The translations under genes were made by a program, and so were the position numbers. Below are positions 32,535 through 42,884 of a stretch of 64,000 nt of DNA, piece by piece. The notes beneath the pieces are model-generated. The model saw only the letters and a program-made list of their open reading frames with translations, searched no databases and was not told the origin of the DNA. Positions within the stretch are counted from its first letter, which is position 1. Every line of letters starts with the position of its first letter. The DNA is from Agapetus fuscipes (lineage: Eukaryota > Arthropoda > Insecta > Trichoptera > Glossosomatidae): NCBI GenBank assembly GCA_951799405.1, contig OX637337.1, forward strand, positions 19,652,347 through 19,716,346, read 5' to 3'.

Positions 32535-33542
32535 ATATTTATTTGCATGTTTGTTTCATTTTGCCAACAAAAACAGCACTTGGAAAGATCCAATAAGTTC
32601 TTCTTTTTCCTCTTTTTTTAATTCTTTCAAAAACGATAAAATACCTTTCAAATGCGTTTACTGTCTAAACAAAAAAAGACTAAACAACGCAGTTTATCTT
32701 CTAAACAACAACATAAATTTAGAGATATTGTTTCTACGAATGCTGCAATTCTCTAGATCGTACGATTCGCAAAGGAAACGGCCAGAATTGCGAAATGCCA
32801 TTCACTTATATTCATACACAACTGCAGCAATAAAACATTGTCAGCACAAAACCTTACTTTTAAACTCATCCATAACGTTTTACTAAAAATGTTTGTAAAC
32901 TTCACGCCCACTAGAGGCTCTATTTGGTTTTCTATATAATTTTTGTTGTTGGGAACTACGTTTGAATTTAAACGTTAATGTTATTTACTTGAATATAGGA
33001 CTCCGGTTGAATTATGTTGGCGTTATTAAATTCAGCTCGTACTGACTTCAAAGACATGGAAATTTTTCACTCAACTTTATTCCCTGCCTCATACAACAAA
33101 TAAAGTGCATTTTCTGTAAAGTTTTACCTAGCAGTACTCCAAATATCCTGTACGTGTTTTACTCAACTTCGAAGATCTAATAATTAAATGTACTGAATTA
33201 TGTTCGCGTGAAAACGTCGAAAAAAAATTTTTTCATGTGAAGAACATATCACAAAGTGTTCGTTCAGTATATCAAATGAATGTCTTTGTGATACCTTTTT
33301 AATTTGGATATATTTAAAACAAAGGTATTCTATCAATCTCTTCAAAATCAGTTGATACCTACAAACGTGATAATTTCCATTTCTTCAAAACCTAGATTCG
33401 CATTGAATAAGTTATGCGTATGCCATATTTGTTTCTACAAATTCTTAGTTCTACGGAAAACAATAAAAGACTATCAAAGCAGTTCCAAAAACATTTTTAA
33501 AATACTTGAATACTCATACACACATAAAAATCTATGCATTGT
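32535..33542. other. No feature recognised
   Basis: The 111-codon frame at 32551-32886 and the 94-codon frame at 33304-33588 are AT-driven, carry no domain and are not called. The second runs into the PLE insertion. Confidence 0.35.
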
Positions 33543-33555
33543 AACCTATATTTAT

Positions 33556-33871
33556 ATTTTTTTATATTTTGTATTGTTTGTGTATTAACACTGTGAAAAT
33601 TCATATTGTTTAATTTTATAATTTTTTGATTAATTAAAAACACTGTTTATTTTCACGGATAAATTTATTCAATAAGATTAAAATCTTTTAACAAATTACT
33701 AACGTTTTCGACCTAGAAGGTCATCATCAGGTATGATGATGACCTTCATACCTGATGATGACCTTCTAGGTCGAAAACGTTAGTAATTTGTTAAAAGATT
33801 TTAATCTTATTGAATAAATTTATCCGTGAAAATAAACAGTGTTTTTAATTAATCAAAAAATTATAAAATTA
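33556..33871 (-). mobile_element. Penelope-like inverted dimer with 13-bp TSD
   Basis: AACCTATATTTAT flanks both sides (33543-33555 and 33872-33884). The arms (GAAGGTCATCATCAGGTATG and its inverse) meet near 33737 with an 11-bp spacer and are about 130 bp each. The tail GTTTGTGTATTAACACTGTG...TTCAT is present only on the left arm, opposite in side to 31308-31567. The arm sequence (CCTGATGATGACC...GTCGAAAACG) is the classic 3' non-coding end of animal PLEs. Confidence 0.9.
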
Positions 33872-33885
33872 AACCTATATTTATT

Positions 33886-35960
33886 GTTAGCACTATCTTG
33901 AGCAATAAGGATCTTCAGTAAGTTTAGTTGTCGCTGATCAGTGTCAATTTCTCAGCAAGACCCAATTTCTGTAAATCTGGAACATTTGTAATCAGTCATG
34001 ATAAAAGACATAATTTTTTACCGCAAAAAAGAGCGTAAGATTTTATTGCTACCCTAGGAATCAAACTCTTCACCTTCACCAACAATATCAAATTTCAAAA
34101 CGTGCAAAATTACTTTTTAAAAAAACATCATTACTTTTGTTCTTTATATCAAAATGTTAAACATTTCTCATTACCTTACACTGAATTCTTTCACGTAAAT
34201 TTTCACTCTCTCCACCAAACGTTCACACTTTAAGCTCTTATTGAAAGCTCTCATGAAAAAATCCCGGCACCGTGAAAAATCGCACCATTCCAAAAAGCTT
34301 AACACCCTCGGCAAGACGTATGTAGTGACTCGGTATCACAGGGTGGATTGTTATTTTTTACCTGCGACGGTTTTTCAACGCCTAATAAAATATTTCGCGC
34401 ACCTTGTGGGGTGTATTTATCACCAAACCTTCCAGTGCCACGACAAAGAACGAAGCTTAGCGGGAAAAAAAACTCTGGGAAAAGAGTAGGTACTACTGGA
34501 AAAGCTGGTGGGGATTTGCGGTGACGGGTATTTAAGGTAGCAGGTATTTACGGTTTCAATAACATAAACTAGTCGTAGTGAGTCATAGCTCAATCGATGG
34601 GGATTTTGGTTTATAAGTGAAAGGTTTGCATTAAAAATTGAGGTATAAATTGTATCGTGCTTTCATTTCATCCATGTTTAGTTATTGGTCTACGCAGCCC
34701 TCAGAATGAAGATAAAAGTACTAGAAAAAAATGAAATTAGAACCAGTTCTATAAGGAACAAGAGACTTTGTGATAGGTGAAAGGTTTTCCCTTTTTTAAA
34801 ATAAATAAGTCCCTAATACCATTGCTTCACCTTTTGGAGTAAGTGATTGAAAGCTTGTTTTATAGGTCAGTAACCTAAGCTAAGCATGCAATGCAATACA
34901 ATGCTTTATTTGTTATTTTATTTTAAAACAATAAACGGCCGAGGCCTTTTTTTGTAAAATCAAGCCTTTTAAGTAGAAAGTACTTTTAAGTACTTTTAAA
35001 AGTGCGCTGCCATTTCCAACTAAACCCCTGAATCTCTTCTCTTAATTAGCGAGGATATATTTAAATACTCTCCGTAAAATTTCAAGGTATATACAATAGT
35101 TTTTTTTAAATCTTGATGTGCTTTGCGTAATTATCATACATATTTTTCTAGCTAAACATACCTTTTATTTTTTTAATTTTCAACTTGGATAAGTCTGAAA
35201 GCGCTGCCATTTCAAACTCAACCCCTGAACCTCTTACTTAATTATCCAAATTTACTAGATTCCCAAGGCAAACCGGATAAATCATTCAGTCCAAATTAAA
35301 AGACCATGTTCGGGAGTGAACCTTTCAAGCTCTCCGGCATTCCCACACGAAGCGCAATAGACGGGATGTGATTCCGGGTGAATTTTAATTCTGCCCATCT
35401 CATCGCCGCTGTATGTAGGAGGCGACCAATTAGATTACGACAAACACAAAATGGATCCGGAATAATGACCCGGCTGAGTCCCTCGCCAATATCCGTTAGT
35501 CGGACTGTACGGTGTATCCTTTGTTATAGGGTATATTGTTGCTTTGACCGATCCAATCCGATGTGATACGACTTGATCCGAATTTCAAATGTTTGCCTGC
35601 TATTAGGCATTTATGTTATTTTGCTTCCACATGAGCAACCCACATTCTAAAAGTTGAATGCTTAGGCTAGAAACAAGATAGCTGGAGTCAATTTCTTTAG
35701 GGTATTTGCCTGAAATATCGCTGTATTATGCGAAATTACAGCTTGTATAATAGCAGAATGATGTTTAGTAGACTGCAAGATAGAGGTGGCTGAAAAAATC
35801 CAACAAACAGGCTTAAAAAATAAAATATACACATAGAGAGGCGTAGACCAAAACAGGTTAAGAAAGATCGTCGTTAAAAAAACGTCCTTTTGTTTGCCCG
35901 TATCAAGACCTGTCCTAAGCAAATAGAAAGCAGCTAAAAAAATAGGAATAAGGAAGGAAT
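33886..35960. other. No feature recognised; two GC-richer islands
   Basis: 34240-34490 and 35290-35580 are less AT-rich and less repetitive than their surroundings. An 82-codon frame (34241-34489) and a 62-codon frame (35378-35566) lie in them without domains. They could be conserved non-coding islands or unrecognised exons. A fragment near 34050 (GGAATCAAACTCTTC) resembles an inverse SINE B-box. Confidence 0.3.
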
Positions 35961-35967
35961 TTGTGTG

Positions 35968-36345
35968 ATTTTTTCCCCCTTATCAAGTCCACGACCCACT
36001 TAAGCTTCCAACAAACAGAATTAGGGCCATATGATTACAGGTTTGTTTGTAATTCAGCTATGTTTTTTAATATGCCAACTTGTTGTAGACGATTTTTTTC
36101 CATATAAAATGAGACCATTTCTTGTCGTTTTACTTATTTTGTAGCTCCCAACAATCACAAGCAAGGCCGTATAACTTTGGGTTGTTAGTATTTTGAATTT
36201 TTCGTGCGATTTTTTTCTCGGATAAAGCAAGTCCATCTCCTGAGGCTTCACTTATTCTGGAGCTCCCGGAAAACGGAATTAGGGCCGTGCGGGTGTGATG
36301 GCAGGCTTGTTAGTATCTCAGCTAATGCGACGTGGTGATGGAGGC
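35968..36345. repeat. Three-unit degenerate tandem repeat, about 120 bp
   Basis: Units starting near 35968, 36090 and 36210 share GATTTTTTTC, then CACTTA or ACTTATT-TG-AGCTCCC, then AACAGAATTAGGGCC or AACGGAATTAGGGCC-type words, then TTTGTTAGTA or TTGTTTGTAA. The divergence between units is high, so the duplication is old. The minus-strand 65-codon frame here owes its internal repetition to this. Confidence 0.65.
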
Positions 36346-36349
36346 AATA

Positions 36350-37030
36350 TGCCGGCTTGGTTTGCTTTCCCTCTCTTTGAGGCGTTTTTATTATGAAGCA
36401 GAGAGGGTTGTTTACAACTTCATTACGGAATAATCTTAATTAATTATTTTGCACAAAGAGCATACGAAATAAACCATTCTAAATAATTATGTCCAGAGTT
36501 TTTGTAGTATATAAAAAATATTATTCATTTACAAGTACCAAAATATTTTGGTAGATTAATTAGAAGTAATTTTTGGATGCAGGCTGATATAAATTCTACG
36601 TAAAAGAACTAAATTTTAGGTTTTCTCGTTTTCAGAGATTTTAAACATCTTAAAGTTTGAATAGTTTTACAACATTTCGTTGCATTATCGACCTTAGATG
36701 AAATAGTATTTTGCAATTCTTTCAGTGAGTGGATAAGTACAAAATGAGTAACCAACAGAATCCAACAAAAACGAAATAACCAGCCTAAAAAATGCTTTCT
36801 TCTCGTGTAAGAAAAACGTCGGCAAAGGGAAAAACTCCAAATAAAACATAGTCTTAACCAAAAACAATTTAACAAAATATTTAGAAATTAACTGTCCAAA
36901 CACATACACAATCAAGCATGTGTGTAAACTTTAGGTAAGTTTACATAAAATAACCTGAAATACCTTTGCAGCTTAAAAAAATTTGCAGTCATTCCCTAAA
37001 ACAAAAGTGCGATAGGTAAATTTAACAATG
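36350..37030. other. No feature recognised
   Basis: Frames 36609-36875 and 36694-36915 (minus) overlap and have no domain. 36960-37020 may be a much degraded inverse repeat A. Confidence 0.35.
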
Positions 37031-37033
37031 GTA

Positions 37034-37300
37034 ATTCCTTGACTGATAGGTTGGTACCTATGCGGCTGACCACCCATACTGTGAAAAATGATTCACTTTG
37101 CCAATGTTACCCCTGCTTCAGGGAAGGTCGGCAAGAATTACAGGGCTTTTGTTCATTTGAGATTGGGTTTTTTATATTGTAGGTCCACATGCGGCATGTG
37201 TAAGCGCGAAATTATGCGTGTCTGCTTGTGGTAATGCATTTAATATGAATCTCAAATGATACATATCTTTGCAGCTTACATTTAGATTTAGATTTAGTAT
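37034..37300 (+). repeat. Repeat A, full-length copy
   Basis: Starts at TTCCTTGACTGATAGGTTGG and ends with GCAGCTTACATTTAGATTTAGATTTAG. Same subfamily as 29668 (CATGCGGCATGTGTAAGCGC). No LINE-C upstream. Confidence 0.9.
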
Positions 37301-37318
37301 GAACCATTTTTATGGGAA

Positions 37319-37664
37319 GTCCGGTCGATAGCTCAGTTGGTAGAGTGCTTGCATTCTACCCCGTGAGCTCGGGTTCGAATCCCACCGAGGAGGGTGTCAG
37401 AAATGATTTCCAATTTCGGTGTGTATTTCAAACCCCATAATATAAATACCGGCGAGGTTTACTCAGCCTTTACAAGAAATGAGTACCAGCCCCCTCGGGA
37501 GCTGGGAAATTCCCACTTCAACTGAAGTGGTTGGCGTAAGGCCGGCCCCCTTACCTGTAAAAATAAATAGGTTCAACTCGCCACATGCGACCCCTTCGGG
37601 GATAACGCGGCAAGAAGTTACACTATATGTGTAGCTTAGTTGCGTTTAGTTGCGTTGCGTTGCG
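37319..37664 (+). mobile_element. SINE-B, full-length, tRNA-Ala-like head
   Basis: The head has a perfect-looking A box (TAGCTCAGTTGG) and B box (GGGTTCGAATCCC) with TTGCATT in the anticodon-loop position, closest to tRNA-Ala(TGC). The acceptor stem does not close and about 270 bp of body follows. The body includes CCAGCCCCCTCGGGAGCTGG, a CACTTCAACTGAAGTGG hairpin and CGCCACATGCGACCCC. It ends in a TTGCG-unit tail. A 10-bp duplication TTTATGGGAA (37309-37318 and 37665-37674) marks retroposition. RNA polymerase III transcription is expected from the boxes. Confidence 0.9.
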
Positions 37665-37679
37665 TTTATGGGAAAAAGA

Positions 37680-38225
37680 ATCCTCTTATAAAAAAATTCA
37701 GTTTAATGAAACATTATTAATAAAGCAGTATAATCCAAAAAAATATTTACTTAATCGTGTTTTTTCTCGTCCCCCCCCCCCCCCAGATTTAAGCTTTGTA
37801 ACATTCGGCACCTTATCCTAAAACCATGGATAGCATACATACAAAGTGACTATGAAAGAAACATGACAAGATAAGTAAACATGGAGTGGGCATATTCAAT
37901 TTTGGCTATTTTTCCTTCTCCCGATGAGAGCAGGTCCGCTATGTGACAGGCCGCATACATATTCATGAGAGTCCTCTGTGCCATTCGGTCTGGGACACAA
38001 TTAACATGCAGCCGTTCGCGTTCCGCCCGTATGTACCACAACGAGGATAGCGCGTGCTATTGCTAATACTGGGTTCCACAATTCTCTATGGAATGCGGCG
38101 GACTGAAATTTAAAGGTTTGGTGATGTATAGGGAAATATTACTGACTTTTGATACAATACTGGTTATTGGACCAAATATATTTTGTATTAGAAAATCGGT
38201 GGCTGGATATTTTATTTTGAATCTA
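37680..38225. other. Poly-C tract and an unassigned GC-richer patch
   Basis: A run of 14 C lies at 37771-37784, followed by AGATT. 37850-38041 holds a 63-codon minus-strand frame (MWYIRAERERLHVNC start) in less AT-rich sequence. It has no recognised domain but is more protein-like in composition than most frames here; an exon or a conserved non-coding island cannot be excluded. Confidence 0.3.
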
Positions 38226-38226
38226 T

Positions 38227-38660
38227 ATAATTTATAATCTAAGTTGCGAAGATATATTAACATTTAAAGCTCATTTCAAACACGTATTTACAAATGAGTC
38301 CCTAATTAAAAGCAAACACGCCACTGTCCATAAAAATACACAAATTACTTTTGAATTACAAAATCATCTAGTTTAGTCATTTAGATTACTTTAATGCAAA
38401 AAATACATATTTACACAGTATGGTACATCCATTAACAATTTTGTAAACCTTGCATGTTTTTAAAAATATAAATAACTGAGCTGTTATTCAAAATTGTTTG
38501 ATTTCCAGTAATTTAAGTTCGATGGACAGTGGCGTGTTTGCTTTTAAGGGACTCAAATGCTGAATGTGTATTTACAAATAAAATCCAAACCTCAAATGAA
38601 CATAAAGCCTGCAACTTTTGCCGACCTTCCCTGACAAATAGGTGACTTTGGCAAAGTCTA
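38227..38660 (-). repeat. Repeat A copy split by a 257-bp MITE
   Basis: The inverse tail part (38227-38296: ATAATCTAAGTTGCGAAG...TTTACAAATG) and the rest (38554-38660: CAAATGCTGAATGTG...GGTGACTTTGGCAAAG) join cleanly once the MITE is removed. The 5' part of the unit is lost where the next copy begins at 38660. Confidence 0.85.
38297..38553. mobile_element. 257-bp MITE, 32-bp TIR, 6-bp TSD
   Basis: Left end AGTCCCTAATTAAAAGCAAA (continuing to GTCCAT) and right end, inverse AGTCCCTTAAAAGCAAACAC, match over about 32 bp, differing by three extra bases in the left copy. CAAATG duplicates the target (38291-38296 and 38554-38559), confirmed against intact repeat A copies, which read TTACAAATGCTGAATG. 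A 6-bp duplication is unusual; IS3EU and Dada are among the few superfamilies reported with 6-bp (or 6-7-bp) duplications. No coding sequence. Confidence 0.9.
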
Positions 38661-38918
38661 ATCTAATCTAATCTAAGCTGCAAAGATATATATCATTTAA
38701 GATTTATATTAAATGCATTCCCACAAGCAGACATGTATAATTTCGCGCTAACACATGCCGCATGTGGACCTACAATATAAAAACCCAATCTCAAATGAGC
38801 ATAAGCCTTGCAACTCTTGCCGTCCTTCCCTGAAACAGGGGTGACATTGGCAAAGTGAACCAATTTATATAGTATGGATGATCAGCCTCATACCAACCTA
38901 TAAGTCAGGGAATTAATA
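38661..38918 (-). repeat. Repeat A, full-length copy
   Basis: From the inverse tail TCTAATCTAATCTAAGC to CATACCAACCTATAAGTCAGGGAA. Closely related to 20462-20718 (CGCTAACACATGCCGCATGTGG). Confidence 0.9.
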
Positions 38919-39014
38919 ATATAAATGTAGAGAAACTGGATATGGTGAAGGGCTATTTTTTATTATTTTACAATTATTACTAAAAAACTTTTTTAGTTTT
39001 TCAACTATTTATCC

Positions 39015-39230
39015 TTGTATCATAGATTTTACACCGTAGACGACGCACTCTTCGGTTTCGGTCAGGGTGGCGCCGTAGGTAGGCTTCAACTGCCGTTTCG
39101 ACAGAACAGAACGGGTTTCGGGGACAGGGCTTACAGTTCAGTTGGTCCATCCTGCAGGAACCATCTACCAGAAATTGACAACAGAGACCAGTATTCTCAG
39201 TTCGCCCTTGGGGTGGCTACCTGCCACTAA
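39015..39230 (+). pseudogene. Possible L2/CR1-like LINE C-terminal fragment
   Basis: The frame contains F-G-D-R-A-Y-S-S-V-G-P-S-C-R-N-H-L-P, resembling the GDRAFSVAGP..WN.LP signature of L2/CR1 reverse transcriptases, with W replaced by R. The rest of the frame does not match further. Probably an old fragment. Confidence 0.45.
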
Positions 39231-39239
39231 ACGGTGCTG

Positions 39240-39590
39240 TTAAAATTTACCATGTATTATTATCCGCATATAAAACTGTCTGAATAAATTTCCAATCAAT
39301 TTTCAATCGAAGTGAAACCATTCCTTTTGAATAGATGACATCAGAATTTGTGGTCCGTAATAAATAAAGATTGGATTGCTTATTAATTATCAGGGGTTTT
39401 TTTCGTGAGATATTATTTCTTGAAATCGAGTAAAATTGTAAAACACTTTCATACATTAAAAAAAAACCTCTATAATGTAGGTATTCATTTTCATAATATA
39501 ATAAGGATAAAGTTGAAAACATCAAATGTAATTTATTGCACATTTTAATGCGAAAAATAAATTTGTAGAGTGCAATATGGAAAGTATGTA
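39240..39590. other. No feature recognised
   Basis: The minus-strand 123-codon frame at 39247-39618 is AT-driven, has no domain and overlaps the start of LINE-B. Confidence 0.35.
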
Positions 39591-39592
39591 CG

Positions 39593-40026
39593 GTGGAAAT
39601 GAAGCATTGGAGAAGCATGACAAGAAAAACTCTGAGGGATAGAGTTAGAGTTGAATGGGTAAAAAAAGAATGTAATTTGATAGAGGATGTGAAAGTTAAG
39701 ATACAAAATAATGGGATGAGATGGTTTGGGCATGTGGAAAGAATGAATAATGATAGACTGACAAAGTATGTATACCAAAGAAAGTGTGAAAGGAAAAAGA
39801 GGGAAGGGACGACCGAGAAAAGTATGGAGTGATCAGATTGAGGAGATTGTGAAAGAATGGGATATACAAAGTGAGCGTAAAAGAAGAAAATGCATGAAAA
39901 AGGTGATAGATATGAATGAATTGAAAGAGGTATGTAAGGATAGGAAAAAATGGAGGCAGCTCTGCAGAGGCTCTGGCCACCCCTAGCGGAATGGTGACAG
40001 AGTTACAGTTACAGTTACAGTTACAG
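39593..40026 (+). pseudogene. LINE-B RT C-terminus with TTACAG tail, frameshifted
   Basis: This is the best copy of the LINE-B 3' end. Frame 1 (39593-39780) has W-R-S-M, then M-R-W-F-G-H-V-E-R-M and D-R-L-T-K, the conserved C-terminal motif of RTE-like LINE proteins. After a frameshift near 39785 a second frame (to 39986) has GKRGKGRPRKVW-D-Q-I, then basic helices and a final Arg/Gly tail. The 3' end carries tandem GTTACAG units (39997-40026) without poly-A, as in RTE-type elements. The copy lacks all upstream RT and endonuclease domains. The overlapping minus-strand frames are antisense. Confidence 0.8.
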
Positions 40027-40029
40027 AGA

Positions 40030-40204
40030 TGGATATAAATATACGTAAAAAAACAAAACCTTCTGAACCCATTTTTAATTTTGATCCTTTGAATTATTCT
40101 TTTGTTTTCTTTTCATTTTTGTGTGAATGTTTTTTTTAATGCAATGTTGTTTCTTGAGCATTTTTTATTATTTCAATGTATAATAATTTATTGAGGTTTA
40201 TTTT
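40030..40204. other. No feature recognised
   Basis: Short AT-rich stretch between a LINE-B tail and a repeat A copy. Confidence 0.3.
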
Positions 40205-40362
40205 CATGTGAGGCTTGGTTTATTTGAAGGTACACTTGCAGCATGTGTAAGCGTGAACTCACATGTGTTTTCTTGTGGGTGTGCACTAAATATTAGTCTT
40301 CAATTTCAATATATATTTGCAACTTAGATTATAAATAGATATATAAAGATATCAATCTTAGA
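40205..40362 (+). repeat. Repeat A copy, 5' truncated
   Basis: Starts at TCATGTGAGGCTTGG, contains GCAGCATGTGTAAGCGTGAACTC and ends at CAACTTAGATTATAAATAGATA. Confidence 0.8.
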
Positions 40363-40364
40363 CG

Positions 40365-41050
40365 TCTCCTAAGAATAGATACAAAATATGTAATTATTAT
40401 GAATACCCTTTTTAACCTTCATAGTGCTGTGATTTTTTTGTTTATTGCTTTGAAATGCAGATTTATCAAAATCATGCACTTCATTATTAACCTTTTATGT
40501 TGCCTGTTTCTGAACTGAATAATAGTTGATAAATTGCATTCTTCTTGAAAAAAATACTTCATCAAAAGCTCTTTAACAAGTAGGTACATTCAAGTTTACT
40601 CTTCCATAATTCAATAGAAAACATCGAAACGTCACAGTCCGTGCCTCGAGAAGCGCTCTTCTGAGTTCGTTACATAGCAGTTAAGCTTCGTTGTAAACTA
40701 GGGGTGGCTTAAACCACTCAAATGATGATGATAATTTAATAGTACCAGTTTCCTGACTTAATTTATGGACGCTGACCGCTCTACGTCTTGCTACCTCTCA
40801 TACAACGAGCAATATAATTGTGGGGAAATGCAATAACATAGAGTTCGCATGCTGAGCTAAAATGGAAGGTAATTGACTTGTCAGCTGTAGTAACTGACGC
40901 CAGAAAATTGGATTTAAATGTATGCATAATAACATTTTTAGTATCAGTTTCATATATATTGAGTATTTAACATCATAAGTATCAGTTAAATGCAATGAAA
41001 TTATGAACAAAACATTAAAGAAACACGCCGCATTTAGCAAACGCGACAAA
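40365..41050. other. No feature recognised
   Basis: An 83-codon minus frame (40798-41049) has no domain. A short ATGATGATGATAA run lies at 40722. Confidence 0.35.
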
Positions 41051-41052
41051 AA

Positions 41053-41163
41053 TAGATAGAACGTCTATTGAAATTGATGACAATAATAGATAGAACGTCT
41101 ATTGAAATTGATGACAATAATAGATAGAACGTCTATTAAAATTGTTGTACAATAATAGATATA
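41053..41163. repeat. Tandem repeat, about 34-bp unit, three copies
   Basis: ATAGATAGAACGTCTATT followed by GAAATTGATGACAATA is repeated three times, the last unit diverging after AAAATTG. Confidence 0.9.
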
Positions 41164-41164
41164 G

Positions 41165-41345
41165 CATATTTTTACCTTATTTTTGAAAAATTCTAGATTC
41201 TCGTCTTTGCAATCTATAGGACGCATATATGACAAAATAAAAACAAAGTTTGTCTTTACGAATTGAGTTTTTAATATCTTAAGCGCTTTCGGATCGTTAA
41301 CGCACCATTCCTCGAAAACAACTGACAAAAACCATATCATATCAG
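41165..41345. other. No feature recognised
   Basis: Short unrecognised stretch before a SINE. Confidence 0.3.
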
Positions 41346-41348
41346 TCG

Positions 41349-41600
41349 GTGTTATGGCCGAGGGGGCCAAGTGGGCTGATCTTTCTAGCGTTGTTGGAAT
41401 AGAGCAACGTTGGTTCGATCCCCGCCTGGGTCATTTGACCATAACTTTGACCCTAGTTCAACAGATGTTATTGGATAATTATTAATGAATAATTCATTTA
41501 AATAAACGATAATTAATTATTAATTGATGATATTAATATCTGTTTCTGGCCAGGCAGAATAGGTTGGTGAATTGCATTCCTCTTCACAAATCTTTTTTTT
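41349..41600 (+). mobile_element. SINE with Ser/Leu-type tRNA-like head
   Basis: Head: GTTATGGCCGAGGGGGCCAAG with a long variable-arm-like insertion (GTTGGAATAGAGCAACG) and a B box (GGTTCGATCCC), like class II (Ser/Leu) tRNAs. The body ends in CTGTTTCTGGCCAGGCAG...GGTGAATTGC. This 3' domain also occurs alone at 12150-12205 (-) and 59737-59815 (+). The 3' end runs into T- and A-rich DNA. Not a functional tRNA: stems are disturbed and a body follows. Confidence 0.7.
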
Positions 41601-41604
41601 TTAA

Positions 41605-42360
41605 TTAAAAAAAATATATTATCTTAAAACTACAATAGTGTATTCAGGAGAAAGTTTTAGGGGGCGGAGCTATGTCGGGAAGGGAAGGGGTGTATAATAT
41701 AAAATATAAATAGATCATTTGTTTATAGCACCGTTTTTTTGTGTAGCACACCTCAAGGGCCCTTGACATAAAATATATGAAGAATAAAAAAATATGAAGG
41801 AAATAATAGAGTATAAATAATAGGGTATGTATGTATACACATATACACGTACATAATATTCTTACATGTAGGAAGGTACATAATCGACTCGTATTATTAT
41901 ACATAGAAACAGTGAAATAAACTTAACAACTCCTTCCTATATGTAAGTATCGTAGTTAATAGGGGTGTAAGTAAGGGTAGTAGGGCAGTTAATAGAGGTG
42001 AAGCTGAAGAGATTTGTACATTTATGATACTGCCATTTTGTTTATTGCTACAAATTTATATTGATTCTAAGGCATTTAGTTGTCTGTACCTGTACTTAAA
42101 GTGCCGGACTTTGAAAGATTATTACAGAATATTCTAATTTCGATCTCAAATTTATCAAAGCAACGTTCAAATTTGTCCGTTGACTGTATAATTCATGCTA
42201 CACAAGCCTTCATACACACGACACAGATACCTTGAGGTCATTAGTGCATGTACAACCTTCGCAATGTCATGTCACGAGACTTGATGTCTGTCCATCGCAT
42301 ACGAAAGTGCCTGGAGAAGCCAAAGCTGCCTAGAAACAAGGTAAACGTGAGGACACATGC
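41605..42360. other. No gene; L2-like terminal scrap
   Basis: 41710-41765 carries GATCATTTGTTTATAGCACC...CACCTCAAGGGCCC, the L2-like 3' phrase. The 86-codon minus frame at 41644-41904 is low-complexity. The remainder is not recognised. Confidence 0.4.
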
Positions 42361-42361
42361 A

Positions 42362-42440
42362 ATATCTTGAACGCTACAGGACAGAAAAGCGACAAAACAG
42401 CACATGACATAACATCACATGACATAACATTACATTATCA
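42362..42440. repeat. CATGACATAACAT-type repeat, inverse partner of 43700-43905
   Basis: GGACAGAAAAGCGACAAAAC followed by AGCACATGACATAACATCAC matches, in inverse, GTGATGTTATGCCATGTG...GTTTTGTCGCTGTGCTG at 43845-43885. The two lie about 1.4 kb apart in opposite orientation. Confidence 0.7.
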
Positions 42441-42449
42441 AACAACAAC

Positions 42450-42525
42450 CGGTCCGTAGTCTAGTGGTTAACACTTCCGACTCGAGAATGGAAGATTGTG
42501 GGTTCGAATCCCGGCGGAGCATAAA
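42450..42525 (+). repeat. tRNA-derived SINE head
   Basis: CGGTCCGTAGTCTAGTGGTT (A box TAGTCTAGTGG), an anticodon-arm-like CCGACTCGAGAATGG, and the perfect B box GGGTTCGAATCCC. It is followed by CGGCGGAGCATAAAAAAATG, a tail shared with 60225-60300. No proper acceptor closure. Confidence 0.65.
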
Positions 42526-42539
42526 AAAATGTACCATTA

Positions 42540-42567
42540 ATATTGTTTATGTTTTTATAAACAATAT
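42540..42567. repeat. Short perfect palindrome, 11-bp stem
   Basis: ATATTGTTTAT, a 6-nt loop, then ATAAACAATAT. Located between the SINE head and the PLE dimer; its right arm overlaps the PLE target duplication. Confidence 0.8.
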
Positions 42568-42574
42568 AAACATA

Positions 42575-42824
42575 AGATTTTGTAGGGTTTGTGTATTCAC
42601 ACAGTGAAAATTCATTTTATTTAAAATCAAATTATTATTTATTAAACGTTGTTTTATTTTCACAATAATATTTTGAATCTCGAGTACTTTCGACCTTCAA
42701 TATTCAGGTCATTATCAAGAGTGATGTATGATAATGACCTGAATATTGAAGGTCGAAAGTATTCGAGATTCAAAATATTATTGTGAAAATAAAACAGCGT
42801 TTAATAAAAAATAATTTGATTTTA
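42575..42824 (-). mobile_element. Penelope-like inverted dimer with 12-bp TSD
   Basis: AATATAAACATA flanks both sides (42563-42574 and 42825-42836). The arms (ATTCAGGTCATTATCAAGAG / TGATAATGACCTGAAT) meet near 42725 across a short spacer. The tail GTTTGTGTATTCACACAGTG is present only at the left. The arms continue CTCGAGTACTTTCGACCTTC, closely related to 31308-31567. Confidence 0.9.
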
Positions 42825-42884
42825 AATATAAACATATGTTTTTAGGTTCGAAGAGTCTATAAATTAAAACACACAGGTTTTCTT

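Noticed and set aside
32551..32886. 111-codon frame
   Set aside because: AT-driven composition, no domain, no splice or promoter context.
37319..37392. Possible functional tRNA-Ala gene
   Set aside because: The A and B boxes are good, but the acceptor arms do not pair, about 270 bp of SINE body follows and a retroposition duplication flanks the unit.
39247..39618. 123-codon minus frame
   Set aside because: Low-complexity AT-rich translation with no domain; runs into the LINE-B start.
39696..39980. 94-codon minus-strand frame and its neighbour at 39545-39778
   Set aside because: Both are antisense of the LINE-B fragment on the plus strand.
41053..41163. CRISPR-like regular repeats
   Set aside because: Units are directly adjacent without spacers and the sequence is eukaryotic; it is a plain tandem repeat.
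42450..42525. Possible tRNA gene
   Set aside because: Good B box, but stems are imperfect and the same head plus tail phrase recurs at 60223, so it is a SINE.
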